A stretch of 64,000 nucleotides of DNA from Synergistaceae bacterium (lineage in GTDB: Bacteria > Synergistota > Synergistia > Synergistales > Aminobacteriaceae): positions 62,001 to 126,000 of the forward strand of contig JAFYBQ010000037.1 in NCBI GenBank assembly GCA_017540085.1, given 5' to 3'. Below are positions 24,535 through 33,940 of this stretch, in pieces. Both the position numbers and the translations under genes were made by a program. The notes under the pieces are model-generated. The model saw nothing but the letters and a program-made list of their open reading frames with translations, did no database searches and was not told where the DNA came from. Position 1 is the stretch's first letter. The number at the start of each line of letters is the position of its first letter.

Positions 24535-26721
24535 TTGAGCAGGAGACGCGGCAATGATGAGAACGCTAAAGGGAGCTGGGCGGAAATGCTGCTTTTCGGG
24601 CTTGTCATTGCCTGTATATATTGCATCATGGCACTTTTTGACAGCTCATTGACGGGCGAAGGGGGAAAAGTTTTAGGCGGTTACCTGCGCGGCTTCTGGG
24701 GCGGTGCGGTGATTGTCCTGTTACTTTTTGCGCTTTATGTGAGTGTAGCAAAGCTCTTGAAGTTACGCATACCGAGACTCAGACGGCAGTTTTTCGGGAC
24801 TGTCATGCTGTACCTGTCGTTTACGTTTTTGCTTGGCGTTCTGAAAGAGTCGGGATGGAAATCGGAAGCTATACTCTTCACGCCGGGCAATCTCGGCTCA
24901 AGCCTGGCGAAATTTTTTGTGCTTAACGCAGGGACATTCATAACGCTGTTACTTGTGGGAGGGTCATTTTTCCTGTCGGCAGTCTTTTTCGGGTCAAAAC
25001 TTCTGAAAATACGCCTGCCTAAGTTCCCGCGCATAAAAATAAAATTCCGTCCCAAGAAACACCGCAGGCCGGAGCGCGAAATTCAACCCGAAAATATCCC
25101 GGAGGAGTCATTCAGACCCGACAGCATTCCCGAACCCGTATTGAGGCGTGATTACCCGGAGGACTTCAGCAACATTCCCGCGGGGCCGATCGAGTTTGAG
25201 CTACCCAGGCTGAAACCTGACCCGAATACGCCCCCTCCCCCGCCGGAAATTGATTTATTGCCCGAAAATGTCATGACTAACGCTGTGGAAGTCATCGACT
25301 CCGCTCTGGCACTCATCGACTCAGGGGAACTCAAAGCCCCCGAACAGAAACGGACTCCCTCAGCACCCCGCGTGAAGAAGCTCCGCAGGCCATTAACGCC
25401 CGTAACATTCCCGGAGAATGTCCCGGAGCAGGACGAATCCACGAAACCGTCAGCACAAATGCCGATATTCAGCCCGGAAAACTCTTTCAGGCCGGACAAC
25501 ATTCCCGCACCGACTCTGAAACAGCCGGAAACAGTTTCGCCGACAAATTCCCGCGAGGCTCCCGCGTTCCCGCCCCCGCCGGAAATTTTCGGCCCGCGCA
25601 TAAAGCCAGAGCCTGACCGCGAAATTCTCAGGCATTCCGAGAAACAAGCCAAGGTGATAACGTCAACCCTAAAAACTTTCAGCGTAAATGCCTCAGTCGC
25701 ACACATAGTAACCGGGGCAACGTTCATACAGTATCAGCTAGAGCTTTCACCGGGGACAAAGGTCAGCCGCCTTCCCGGACTCGCAGGGGATCTCGCCATG
25801 TCGCTGGCTGTAATGTCCGTCAGAATTGAAGCTCCCATACCCGGCACCCGATATGTAGGGATTGAAGTCCCGCGTGAAGACCGCAAAATTATCGCCCTCC
25901 GCAACATCATAGAGAGCAGCGAATACCGAACATCACCCGCAAGGCTTCCCATTCCGCTGGGTGTTTCTGTTGACGGTAAAATCTCGGTCAAAGGACTTGA
26001 GGACATGCCGCACATCCTCATAGCAGGCAACACAAATTCAGGCCGCAGCATGTTCGTACATTCGTGCATAATGAGCCTATGCGCCCGCAGAACCCCGGAA
26101 GAACTGCGGCTGATACTGATTGACCCGCGCCACGTTGAGTTCGCTGTGTATGACGGACTCCCGCACCTTGTCGCGCCCCCTGTGTATGAGCCTGACCCGG
26201 CAATGAAGGCACTTATGTGGGCATATGATGAGATGGAGAAACGCACGGCGGCTTTTGCCTCGTCCCGCGTTCGGAATCTTGCGGCGTTCAACCGTAAGCA
26301 GAAAGACAATCCGCTTCCCGAAATCGTGATAGTGATTAATGAGATGTCAGATCTTGTTTACGGTGTCGGGACAGAAATCGAGGGCGTAATTATGAGGCTC
26401 GCGCAAAAATCCGGGGCAGCAGGAATATATATGATGCTGGCGGCTCAGAGGCCGTCCCCTGACGTATTCACGACTATGATAAAGTCCAACATTCCCGCAA
26501 GGGCTGCCTTCACGCTTTCATCTGAGGCCGACTCGAAAAACATCATCGGGAGCAATGACGCTCTCAGGCTCACGGGCAAAGGTGATATGCTCTTCAGGAA
26601 CGCCGGAAGCCAGTACCCCGAAAGGTATCAGGCTCCGTATGTCAGCGAGGAAAAAATATCAGGCTTCACGGAGTACATGTTCTCAAGTTTGGAGCCGCCC
26701 GACATGATTAAGTTCCGCTGA
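24535..26721 (+). CDS. FtsK/SpoIIIE-family protein with degenerate ATPase motifs and no gamma domain
   Basis: 728 residues from a TTG start (GAAAGGGGAT upstream). Four transmembrane helices (about 17-36, 53-75, 87-105, 128-150), a proline-rich linker (about 175-390) and a RecA-like motor domain (about 395-728) follow the FtsK plan. The Walker A loop reads GNTNSGRS (498-505), with Arg504 where Lys is essential in active family members, and Walker B reads IVIVINEMSD, with Asn602 where Asp is expected. AAQRPSPDVFTTMIKSNIPA (sensor region) is well kept. The protein ends about 50 residues after the motor, without the gamma winged helix that reads KOPS/SRS sites. It may be a non-translocating structural divisome FtsK. 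Confidence 0.88.
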   Translation: MSRRRGNDENAKGSWAEMLLFGLVIACIYCIMALFDSSLTGEGGKVLGGYLRGFWGGAVIVLLLFALYVSVAKLLKLRIPRLRRQFFGTVMLYLSFTFLLGVLKESGWKSEAILFTPGNLGSSLAKFFVLNAGTFITLLLVGGSFFLSAVFFGSKLLKIRLPKFPRIKIKFRPKKHRRPEREIQPENIPEESFRPDSIPEPVLRRDYPEDFSNIPAGPIEFELPRLKPDPNTPPPPPEIDLLPENVMTNAVEVIDSALALIDSGELKAPEQKRTPSAPRVKKLRRPLTPVTFPENVPEQDESTKPSAQMPIFSPENSFRPDNIPAPTLKQPETVSPTNSREAPAFPPPPEIFGPRIKPEPDREILRHSEKQAKVITSTLKTFSVNASVAHIVTGATFIQYQLELSPGTKVSRLPGLAGDLAMSLAVMSVRIEAPIPGTRYVGIEVPREDRKIIALRNIIESSEYRTSPARLPIPLGVSVDGKISVKGLEDMPHILIAGNTNSGRSMFVHSCIMSLCARRTPEELRLILIDPRHVEFAVYDGLPHLVAPPVYEPDPAMKALMWAYDEMEKRTAAFASSRVRNLAAFNRKQKDNPLPEIVIVINEMSDLVYGVGTEIEGVIMRLAQKSGAAGIYMMLAAQRPSPDVFTTMIKSNIPARAAFTLSSEADSKNIIGSNDALRLTGKGDMLFRNAGSQYPERYQAPYVSEEKISGFTEYMFSSLEPPDMIKFR

Positions 26722-26978
26722 TGTAGAGTCGCCCTTTCTCCCCCTCCGGCCATCTCCCCTGTTGTAGGGTTATCGACCCCACCCTGCCCTCCCCTTACGC
26801 AGGGGAGGCGACCCCACCGTCCTTCGGACACCTCCCCTTAGCAGGGGAGGCAAGGACACGGGCGAGTCCCTCGTCCCCCCTGCCAAGGGGGGATTTAGGG
26901 GGGGGGGGGGGGGGGGTTTTTCGCGGAGGGATACAGGGGGGTAATCCTGCCAAGGGGGATACGGTGAGGGGGATTTTT
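26722..26978 (+). repeat. GC-rich multi-hairpin repeat, copy A, with a 19-G run
   Basis: Non-coding stretch between the ftsK homologue and murC. It contains the shared repeat modules: CCTCCGGCC, CCTCCCCTTACGCAGGGGAGG-like palindromes (twice), GGGCGAGTCCCTCGTCC, and CCCCCCTGCCAAGGGGGG followed by GATTTA and a G tract. In this copy the tract is extended to 19 consecutive G (26898-26916). Further fragments (CTGCCAAGGGGGATACGG) follow to about 26975. The gap to murC (about 320 bases) otherwise holds only the murC ribosome site at 27023-27029. Confidence 0.85.
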
Positions 26979-27043
26979 TCTGCGTGTTACAATACAGCTT
27001 TCAGAGATTAATATCACGATTTAGGAGGGAAAATTATTCCTTC

Positions 27044-28414
27044 ATGTTGCAGAATATTCACCGCGTTCACCTCATGGGCATAGGCGGGGCAGGTATGAGC
27101 GCGCTTGCTGTTCTCCTAAAGGCGCGGGGCTTGGACGTTTCCGGGTGCGACCTTCAATCACCGCATTACGATTTAGGCTCAATTCCATGCGAATTATCAC
27201 ACTCACCGAATCACATAGACACCTTCAGCCCTGACGCATTAATCCTCAGCTCCGCAATATCACGCGGCAATCCTGAAGTTACATCAGCAGTCAGCAGGGG
27301 AATCCCGATACTTTCACGCGCACAGGCGTTAAGCTATTTGTTCAACCGCTCAGACGGAATCGGCATAGCAGGCGCACACGGAAAGACTACAACAACATCA
27401 ATGACAGGTCTAATTTTCCTCAAAGCCGGGAAAAATCCTACCGTCTACGTTGGCGCAAACGTCCCCGACATAGGCACGAACGCTGTATCAGGTTCAGGCC
27501 CTCAATTTGTCGCCGAGCTTGACGAGTCTGACGGGACATTTGAGCTTTTCACGCCCGACATCGCAGTCATCACTAATGCGGACTGGGATCACGTTGACCA
27601 TTACCCGACACGCATGGACGTAATCAGGGCTTTCACGCGCTTTTCTGACGGAAGGAAGGAAGGCGGGACTCTGATTTTGTGCGCCGAGGATGACGGAGCG
27701 AATCACGTTTTCGACATGTGCGACAAATCACGCGGGGAAATCCTGCGCTACGGTTTCGGAAATTCGTGGGACTGGGGAGCGTACGACATCACAAAGAATC
27801 ACGGCGGGGGAATCTCTTGCAGGGTCTCCCATCATGGCCGGGAGCTTGGGATTCTGACTCTTCCTGTTTCGGGTGAACATAACGTGCTGAATGCGCTTGC
27901 GGCGATTTCAGCGGCTGACTTGCACGGGATTGATTTCGGCAAAAGTGCGGAGATTCTGCGGGGCTTTCACGGCTCTGAACGCCGAATGCAGGTCAAAGGC
28001 ACGACATCGGGAAATATTCTCGTCATGGATGATTACGCCCATCACCCGTCTGAGATTCGCGCCACGCTTGAGGCTGTCAGGGGGATATATCCTGAGCGGC
28101 GAATCGTTGTCGTATATCAGCCTCACAGGTTCACGCGCACGGCAATGTTTGCAGGCGACATTGCAGAGGCTCTCAGCATTGCGGGAAAATCATATGTATT
28201 GCCGGTGTATTCAGCCGGGGAAAAAGAATGCCCGCACAGCTCATCAGAGGAAGTTATACGGCTCGGCAACGGGAAAATTCAGCCCGCAAAATTTGAGGAT
28301 ATATGCGAGATTCTGAGGGGCGAGCTTTCTCCGGGGGACTTGCTTCTGACTATGGGAGCCGGGGATGTATATCATATCGGTGAAAAATTTTTGAATGAGA
28401 ATCAAAATGTTTAG
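27044..28414 (+). CDS. murC: UDP-N-acetylmuramate--L-alanine ligase MurC
   Basis: 456 residues. Motifs: HLMGIGGAGMSALAVLL (N-terminal dinucleotide-like fold), GIAGAHGKTTTTSM (P-loop), AELDESDGTFELF, WDHVDHYPT, and MDDYAHHPSEIRATLEA. It adds L-Ala to UDP-MurNAc. The frame is open from GTG 26984, but that would be in the repeat tail; ATG 27044 gives the usual N-terminus, although AGGAGGG lies 14 bases upstream, longer than usual. It begins the second dcw run murC-murB-ftsQ-ftsA-ftsZ. Confidence 0.95.
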   Translation: MLQNIHRVHLMGIGGAGMSALAVLLKARGLDVSGCDLQSPHYDLGSIPCELSHSPNHIDTFSPDALILSSAISRGNPEVTSAVSRGIPILSRAQALSYLFNRSDGIGIAGAHGKTTTTSMTGLIFLKAGKNPTVYVGANVPDIGTNAVSGSGPQFVAELDESDGTFELFTPDIAVITNADWDHVDHYPTRMDVIRAFTRFSDGRKEGGTLILCAEDDGANHVFDMCDKSRGEILRYGFGNSWDWGAYDITKNHGGGISCRVSHHGRELGILTLPVSGEHNVLNALAAISAADLHGIDFGKSAEILRGFHGSERRMQVKGTTSGNILVMDDYAHHPSEIRATLEAVRGIYPERRIVVVYQPHRFTRTAMFAGDIAEALSIAGKSYVLPVYSAGEKECPHSSSEEVIRLGNGKIQPAKFEDICEILRGELSPGDLLLTMGAGDVYHIGEKFLNENQNV

Positions 28415-28457
28415 GGTATAATTACCAGAAAATTAACCCAAGTTTATTGAATGCGTG

Positions 28458-29351
28458 ATGCCGTTGAATAATTTTTATCCGCGCTTGCCTGACACGATAA
28501 TAAAGGAAAATTGCCCGTTGTCCCATCTCACAACATTAGGCACAGGAGGGACGGCGGAATTTTTTGCACAGCCTGAGACAGTCTCACAGCTTCAGGAAAT
28601 AATCAGGTCTGCGAAAAATATCCCTGTCTACATAATCGGCGGAGGCAGCAATATTCTTATCCCTGACGGAAAAATTCCCGGCCTCGTAATCTCATCACGG
28701 AAACTTGACGCAGTATCATGGCGCGATGACTTCACCGCCGAAATCGGAGCGGGACTCTCCCTTCCCGGCCTCGTGAAAACTCTCCGTGAACGCAATATCG
28801 GAGGACTCGAATTTGCCGCCGGAGTCCCAGGCACATTAGGCGGGGCGGTTTCGGGCAACGCAGGCGCGGGCGGTCATGGCGTATGTGAGCATGTCGACAC
28901 CGTGAACGCTGTAGACTCGTCCGGGAATCTCGCGGCCTTCAGCAGGGGGGATTTCAGTTACGGCTACAGGCACTGCGATATACGCGGAGTCATAATAGTG
29001 TCGGCGGTCATGTCGTGGGACGGGTCTGCGTGGAATGAGGAAGAGTATTCAGCATTCATTGACAGGAGGAAGAGTCAGCCCCTCAAATTCAGGTCAGCGG
29101 GCTGCACGTTCAAGAACCCGGAAGGACATTCAGCCGGGAAATTACTGGACGAATGCGGCTGCAAGGGACTCAGATTCGGGGGGGCTGTAGTGTCGGACAT
29201 TCACGCAAATTTCATCATCAACGCCGGGAACGCGACAAGCCATGACGTTTGGGAGCTTGCGGAAATGTGCGCGGACAGAGTTTTTGATTGCACGGGAATA
29301 AAGTTAGAGCCGGAAATAAAAGCCTTGTCCCCGTGTTTCAGTCTCAAGTGA
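28458..29351 (+). CDS. murB: UDP-N-acetylenolpyruvoylglucosamine reductase MurB
   Basis: 297 residues. FAD-binding motifs are LTTLGTGGTAEFF, IIGGGSNILI and EFAAGVPGTLGGAVSGNAGA; the proton-donor serine lies in RSAGCTFKNP and the C-terminal region contains HANFIINAGNATSHDV. It reduces the enolpyruvyl group to make UDP-MurNAc. GTG 28455 and ATG 28458 are both possible starts; no strong ribosome site is visible. In murC-murB order, seven bases before the ftsQ-like gene. Confidence 0.94.
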   Translation: MPLNNFYPRLPDTIIKENCPLSHLTTLGTGGTAEFFAQPETVSQLQEIIRSAKNIPVYIIGGGSNILIPDGKIPGLVISSRKLDAVSWRDDFTAEIGAGLSLPGLVKTLRERNIGGLEFAAGVPGTLGGAVSGNAGAGGHGVCEHVDTVNAVDSSGNLAAFSRGDFSYGYRHCDIRGVIIVSAVMSWDGSAWNEEEYSAFIDRRKSQPLKFRSAGCTFKNPEGHSAGKLLDECGCKGLRFGGAVVSDIHANFIINAGNATSHDVWELAEMCADRVFDCTGIKLEPEIKALSPCFSLK

Positions 29352-29357
29352 ATTGCT

Positions 29358-30125
29358 TTGCGCCTCTCGTCGTCAAAACTGTTCCTGCTTTCGCTCATTG
29401 CCGGGGGAATCATGTACATTCGTGATTATAAGTACTGGTTCACGCTGAAGGATTACAGGGTAGAAACTCAGTCGCAGGTTCTTGAGCGGCGATTGTGGGA
29501 CGTTTTCCCGAAAAGGTGCCTGACATTTTGGCCGTACATGCTGAAGGACGCTGACGGGGTGAAAGAATTTCTTGAGCGCGATATGCCCGTAACAGTTGAG
29601 ACTCACATGGAGGGACTCGGAAGTTTCACGACAAAAATAGACTGGCTCGAAGCGTGGATAAAAGTTGACTGGCGCGGGAAGATATGGTGCATTTCGCGTG
29701 ATGGGCGGATGTGGCTGTACCAGCGCGGGAGGCAGATTGACGACAACGCCGGGCGGCTTGTGTGGAAGATTCCTGACGCGGGGAACTCCGGGGAGGCTTT
29801 CACGGCTGAGGCTCCTATGACGGGCGTGTTCAGGTCTCCGATTGACACCGGGGTGATTGCCTCGTTCCTTGAGGATTTCCGGGGGTGCCGATGGTTTGAG
29901 GCCGCAGACGATATTACGTGGGAACGCCGTGCGGGGATGGATTTATTTTTCCTGAAACTTTCACACGCCGGGCAGAAGTTTGAGCTTTATTTGCAGAGGG
30001 GGAAATACCGCAATCAGGATTTGGGCGCGGAAATTGATGACTTGTTTGCGAGGCTGATTAATGAGGGCGGTAATCATATAATTGACGCTACATATGAGGG
30101 TAAAATTGTGCTGCGCAAGTTATAA
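29358..30125 (+). CDS. ftsQ: FtsQ/DivIB-like division protein
   Basis: 255 residues with one N-terminal transmembrane helix (about 7-23) and a predicted extracytoplasmic remainder. The POTRA and beta domains are weakly recognisable (KDYRVETQSQVLERRLWDVF, LEAWIKVDWRGKIWCISRDG, where a LExxxVxRxWPxxL-type element is expected). The assignment depends mainly on position between murB and ftsA and on the bitopic shape. FtsQ links FtsL/B to the divisome core. The start is TTG 29358. Confidence 0.75.
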   Translation: MRLSSSKLFLLSLIAGGIMYIRDYKYWFTLKDYRVETQSQVLERRLWDVFPKRCLTFWPYMLKDADGVKEFLERDMPVTVETHMEGLGSFTTKIDWLEAWIKVDWRGKIWCISRDGRMWLYQRGRQIDDNAGRLVWKIPDAGNSGEAFTAEAPMTGVFRSPIDTGVIASFLEDFRGCRWFEAADDITWERRAGMDLFFLKLSHAGQKFELYLQRGKYRNQDLGAEIDDLFARLINEGGNHIIDATYEGKIVLRKL

Positions 30126-30175
30126 TTCAATCTCAATTTCAATTTATTGATACTAAAGAAGGGAACGTATAAGAA

Positions 30176-31618
30176 ATGCCGGGAAAATCAGATAACCTCC
30201 TTGTGGGGTTGAGTATGGGTACTACGAAAATCACTATGATAGTGGCGGAGAGGGATCGCCGTTTCCCTGACTCTTTGCACGTTGTAGGATTCGGGAGTGC
30301 CCCTTCGCGTGGAATCTCAAAGGGAATAATCGTAAGCCTTCAGGATGCCCGGCAGTCTGTAGAGAAGGCCTTTAAGGACGCACAGAGCATAACAGGAATT
30401 TCCGCCAAACGACTGAGCAATGTTGTAGTAGCTTTCAACGCAATGGACGTTCAGAGCGAATCGACTCATGGAATGGTAACGCTTGGAGGGCGCGAGTCGA
30501 AATCAGTCGAGGAAGGCGACCTTAACCGCGTAATCGACCGGGCAAGGGCTAATTCCGTTCTTGCGACTTCAGCCCGTAACAACATGTATTCCCTTCACAT
30601 GATTCCCACGAGCTACGAGCTTGACGGACGGCCAATCGATGAGCCTCTCAACATGAACGGCTCACAGCTAGACATATGGATGCAGACCGTAGCAGTGCCG
30701 ATGACATACGCGCAGAATGTCGTGAACTGCGTCCAAACTGTCGGGCTTGATGTGAAAGGACTCGTGCTGAAGCCGCTTGCCTCGTCATTAGGGGCGGTGT
30801 ATGAGGAAGAAATGCGCGCCGGGTGTATATCCATCTGCATAGGCGGAGGGACAACGGGAATCGTTCTTTACCGAAACGGGCGGGCTTTCCGCGTCATGAG
30901 CATACCTATCGGGGGCGAGCATATACGCAACGACCTCGTTCAGGTTCTCCACATTTCGCCGGGAGAGGCCGAACACCTCAAGAAAAGAATGTTTGCGGCT
31001 GACGCTGACGACGAGGAAATGAGCGGGTACGGCATTGATTTGGATTACGCCTACCAGATAATATTAGCGCGGATTGAGGAGCTTTTCGGGAAATATATCC
31101 GCGAGGCTCTCGCCGAATGCACTCCGCAGCATTTTCCCAACGGCATAATACTTTCAGGCGGGGTAAGCATGACTCTGGGAATCGAGGACATGCTTCAGGA
31201 CATACTGATGATGCCCGTACGAAAGGCCATCGAACCCGTTTACACAATGCCCCCCGGACTCAATAACGCCTCATACGTAAGCGCGGCGGGAATCCTGAAG
31301 TATCAGGTCATGACCGAGCGGGATCCGTATATGTTCATGGAGTCAGATCAGACACTGCCGGGGCTGTCGGAGCGTTCAGAACAGAGAAGCAGGCAGGAGC
31401 AGAAACGCGCCGAACGCAGGACACGCGACACCGGGAATTTTGACGGTGATTATGATGATGACCAGTACAGCGGGCAGGATTATTACGGCGGACAGCAGTA
31501 TGACATCGGATATGATGAGACTGATGACGGGGGAGATGATGAGCCGGAAGAGTCAAAGCGCGAGAATTTCGGACAGCTTATGAGGACATTGGCGGACAGG
31601 TTCAAAAAGTTGTTCTAA
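30176..31618 (+). CDS. ftsA: Cell division protein FtsA
   Basis: 480 residues of the actin-like FtsA family: GLSMGTTKITMIVAERD (phosphate 1), the GVVV-like strand VVVAFNAMDVQ in the 1C domain, SICIGGGTTGIVLYRNG (phosphate 2), IILSGGVSMTLGIEDM (adenosine) and a C-terminal LMRTLADRFKKLF amphipathic membrane-targeting helix. It tethers FtsZ to the membrane. Between core and tail lies an unusually long, Tyr/Asp-rich linker of about 85 residues (DDDQYSGQDYYGGQQYD), a feature of its own lineage. Confidence 0.94.
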   Translation: MPGKSDNLLVGLSMGTTKITMIVAERDRRFPDSLHVVGFGSAPSRGISKGIIVSLQDARQSVEKAFKDAQSITGISAKRLSNVVVAFNAMDVQSESTHGMVTLGGRESKSVEEGDLNRVIDRARANSVLATSARNNMYSLHMIPTSYELDGRPIDEPLNMNGSQLDIWMQTVAVPMTYAQNVVNCVQTVGLDVKGLVLKPLASSLGAVYEEEMRAGCISICIGGGTTGIVLYRNGRAFRVMSIPIGGEHIRNDLVQVLHISPGEAEHLKKRMFAADADDEEMSGYGIDLDYAYQIILARIEELFGKYIREALAECTPQHFPNGIILSGGVSMTLGIEDMLQDILMMPVRKAIEPVYTMPPGLNNASYVSAAGILKYQVMTERDPYMFMESDQTLPGLSERSEQRSRQEQKRAERRTRDTGNFDGDYDDDQYSGQDYYGGQQYDIGYDETDDGGDDEPEESKRENFGQLMRTLADRFKKLF

Positions 31619-31684
31619 TCTTCTTGCCATGCCGTGAAAAAAAAAATAAAATACACTCACAGCCGAAGGAGGAATATGCGCTAA

Positions 31685-32977
31685 ATGAATGATAACTTGT
31701 TCAAGCTCACCAACAACAACATCCGCCAGAATGAAAAAATCGTAGTGTTCGGCGTTGGCGGCGGGGGAGGGAATGCCCTCAATCACATAATAGAGTCAAA
31801 CGTTCAGGGCGTTGACTTTGTAGCCGCTAATACAGACGCTCGCGCCCTCGACATGAATCAGGCTCCCAACAAAATTATACTGGGCGAGACCCTCACACGC
31901 GGACTCGGAGCCGGGGCCAATCCCAAAATCGGAGCTGACGCGGCAAAGGAAAGCATTGACCGAATCAAAGAATATATCACCGGTGCTGATATGCTTTTTG
32001 TTACGGCGGGCATGGGAGGCGGAACAGGCACAGGAGCCGCACCCGTCATAGCTGAGGCCGCCAGGGATATGGGAGTGCTTGTTGTCGGTGTCGTAACAAA
32101 GCCTTTCGGATTCGAGATGGGCAGGAGAATGCGTACCGCTGAAGAGGGAATCGAACACCTCAAGAAAAATGTTGACGCGCTCCTCATAGTCGAGAATGAC
32201 AAACTGCTTCAGATGGAAAACGGCCTCAAAATGAAAATTGTTGACGCATACAAGAAGGTTGATGAAGTTTTGCGCCAGGCCGTTCAGGGTGTAACAGACC
32301 TCATCACTAAATCGGGCTTTGTGAATCTTGACTTTGCCGACATTAAAGCCATCCTCACAGGGGCAGGCACCGCCATAATGGGAATGGGAGAGGGTGAAGG
32401 CGAAGACCGCGCCAAGAAAGCCGCACAGAACGCAATAGACTCCCCGCTAATGACAATGCCCGTAACAGGTGCTACAGGAATATTGCTGAACGTTACGACA
32501 GGCACGGAGATTACTCTTCAGGAAATGACAGACGCGGCGCACATCATCGAGGAGAAAGCAGACCCGGACGCGCAGGTCATCTGGGGACACGTCTTTGATG
32601 ACTCACTCGGCGAAAGGGTACACGTAACACTCATTGCGACATTCCCGGAAGAAGCGCAGGGACAGCCCGCAAGAAGCGTACGCATTGCCGGAAGGAATGA
32701 CAGAGTACAGCAGGTGCCGCCTCAGCAGCCCGTAACAGGTCAGAACGTTCCCATGCCGCAGCCCCCCGCACAGCAGCAGCCCCCGGTGATTCAGACACCG
32801 CAGACACCGAGAAGGACTCTTTACACTCTGTACGAACAGAAACGCAAGGCACAGCAGGAAGGCTTAGAGGAAGCGAGATTATCACAGCCCAATCCCAACG
32901 AGCGCGACGCTTTTATGGGAATGCCGAGAAAGATTTACGATCAGCCGTCAATTTACAGAAAGAATCGGAAGGATTAA
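31685..32977 (+). CDS. ftsZ: Cell division GTPase FtsZ
   Basis: 430 residues. Motifs: [29 protein letters not shown], the tubulin signature [30 protein letters not shown] and the T7 region [12 protein letters not shown] Gln/Pro-rich linker (about 335-395) leads to a C-terminal peptide [13 protein letters not shown] that would bind FtsA. It forms the division ring. AAGGAGG lies 12 bases upstream of ATG 31685. Followed three bases later by the SPOR gene. Confidence 0.97.
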   Translation: MNDNLFKLTNNNIRQNEKIVVFGVGGGGGNALNHIIESNVQGVDFVAANTDARALDMNQAPNKIILGETLTRGLGAGANPKIGADAAKESIDRIKEYITGADMLFVTAGMGGGTGTGAAPVIAEAARDMGVLVVGVVTKPFGFEMGRRMRTAEEGIEHLKKNVDALLIVENDKLLQMENGLKMKIVDAYKKVDEVLRQAVQGVTDLITKSGFVNLDFADIKAILTGAGTAIMGMGEGEGEDRAKKAAQNAIDSPLMTMPVTGATGILLNVTTGTEITLQEMTDAAHIIEEKADPDAQVIWGHVFDDSLGERVHVTLIATFPEEAQGQPARSVRIAGRNDRVQQVPPQQPVTGQNVPMPQPPAQQQPPVIQTPQTPRRTLYTLYEQKRKAQQEGLEEARLSQPNPNERDAFMGMPRKIYDQPSIYRKNRKD

Positions 32978-32980
32978 GAC

Positions 32981-33697
32981 ATGTCAAGAAGAACAACAAA
33001 CAGAAGAGGCATAAAGAAACGCGGATTAATTCCGTCATTCGGCGATATAGTACTGCCCATCGTGGGAATCGCTGCGGTAGGACTCCTTTTTCTCGCGGGC
33101 AAGCAGTTTTTTGCCAGCGGAATGAAGTCGTCCCCGTCAATCACATCAACACGGGCATATACAGACTCTCCGGCAGTCATGGCCGAACGTGAAGAGTCCC
33201 TCCCTGAAGCCGCAAAAACCCCGGAACCGTCATCAACAGTCGCAAAAGAAACCCCGAAGCCCTCAGAGACAGTAACAGCCCAGGACAAAGCCGCGAGGGA
33301 TAACACGATTCTTGCAGTCGCGGAAAACTCAGAGGCTCCCCGTATCGCAGACGTTAAGCCCGCTGTATCACGCCCGGCGAAATCATCCGAGACCGTCAGA
33401 GCCTCAGACCCCGTGAAACCATCAAAGCCCGCGAAAGTCAACATGACGAACCTTCCGCCCGAAAAGCAGTGGCGCGTTCAGGTCGGCGCGTACCCGTCAA
33501 AGGCTCAGGCCGAAAGAGTCGCAAAGAAAATAAAACTTGCAGGCTACAAGGCAAGGACATACCAGAACCCCGAATCCAAGCATGTCAAAGTCTGGGTTGA
33601 GGCAGGAGAAAACAGCTATCAGGCCGGGTTAATGATTGAGGCGATGAAAAAACTCGGCTTCAAGTCAAGTTTCTCGTTCCCGCCGATGAAGCAATAG
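32981..33697 (+). CDS. SPOR-domain membrane protein
   Basis: 238 residues: basic cytoplasmic N-terminus, one transmembrane helix (about 22-42), a Ser/Pro/Lys-rich linker (about 50-150), and a C-terminal SPOR domain (WRVQVGAYPSKAQAERVAKK through SFSFPP). SPOR domains bind denuded septal peptidoglycan, so a division-site role is expected; similar to FtsN in architecture, though no FtsN-specific motif is seen. It closes the ftsA-ftsZ transcription unit and is followed by a clear terminator. Confidence 0.85.
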   Translation: MSRRTTNRRGIKKRGLIPSFGDIVLPIVGIAAVGLLFLAGKQFFASGMKSSPSITSTRAYTDSPAVMAEREESLPEAAKTPEPSSTVAKETPKPSETVTAQDKAARDNTILAVAENSEAPRIADVKPAVSRPAKSSETVRASDPVKPSKPAKVNMTNLPPEKQWRVQVGAYPSKAQAERVAKKIKLAGYKARTYQNPESKHVKVWVEAGENSYQAGLMIEAMKKLGFKSSFSFPPMKQ

Positions 33698-33714
33698 CTT
33701 TCAGAATACGACAG

Positions 33715-33742
33715 GGGCAGGGATTTCGCCTGCTCTTTTTTT
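33715..33742 (+). terminator. Intrinsic terminator after the ftsZ-SPOR unit
   Basis: GGGCAGG (33715-33721) pairs with CCTGCTC (33729-33735) around a seven-base loop and is followed by seven T. Confidence 0.85.
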
Positions 33743-33756
33743 ATGGCAATCCCTCC

Positions 33757-33900
33757 GTAACCCCTCCGGCTTTCGGTCATCTCTCTTTACGCAGGGTTGT
33801 CGACCCCTCCGGCCTTCGGCCACCTCCCCTTGCGCAGGGGAGGCAAAAACACGGGCGAGTCCCTCGTCCCCCCTGTCAAGGGGGAAAACAGGGGGGTGAT
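33757..33900 (+). repeat. GC-rich multi-hairpin repeat, copy B
   Basis: Contains a degenerate first unit, then CCTCCGGCCTTCGGCCACC, CCTCCCCTTGCGCAGGGGAGG, ACGGGCGAGTCCCTCGTCC, and CCCCCTGTCAAGGGGG ending in AGGGGGGTGA. Each block is self-complementary, so the transcript would fold into a row of hairpins. It lies between the SPOR gene and folC and is not part of either gene, though the folC frame stays open through it. Confidence 0.85.
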
Positions 33901-33940
33901 TTTCGCGGGGGGAAAAAGGAGGGGAATGAAGGGGAAATTT

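Noticed and set aside
25152-25727. 191-residue minus-strand frame, Ser/Gly-rich
   Set aside because: Antisense of the proline-rich FtsK linker; composition is explained by the complement of Pro codons.
26722-26978. CRISPR-like array suspected from repeated blocks
   Set aside because: Blocks are unequal palindromes without spacers of constant size; same blocks occur once at three other places.
33797-33940. N-terminal extension of FolC through repeat copy B
   Set aside because: The sequence is the intergenic repeat; ATG 33941 has a good ribosome site.
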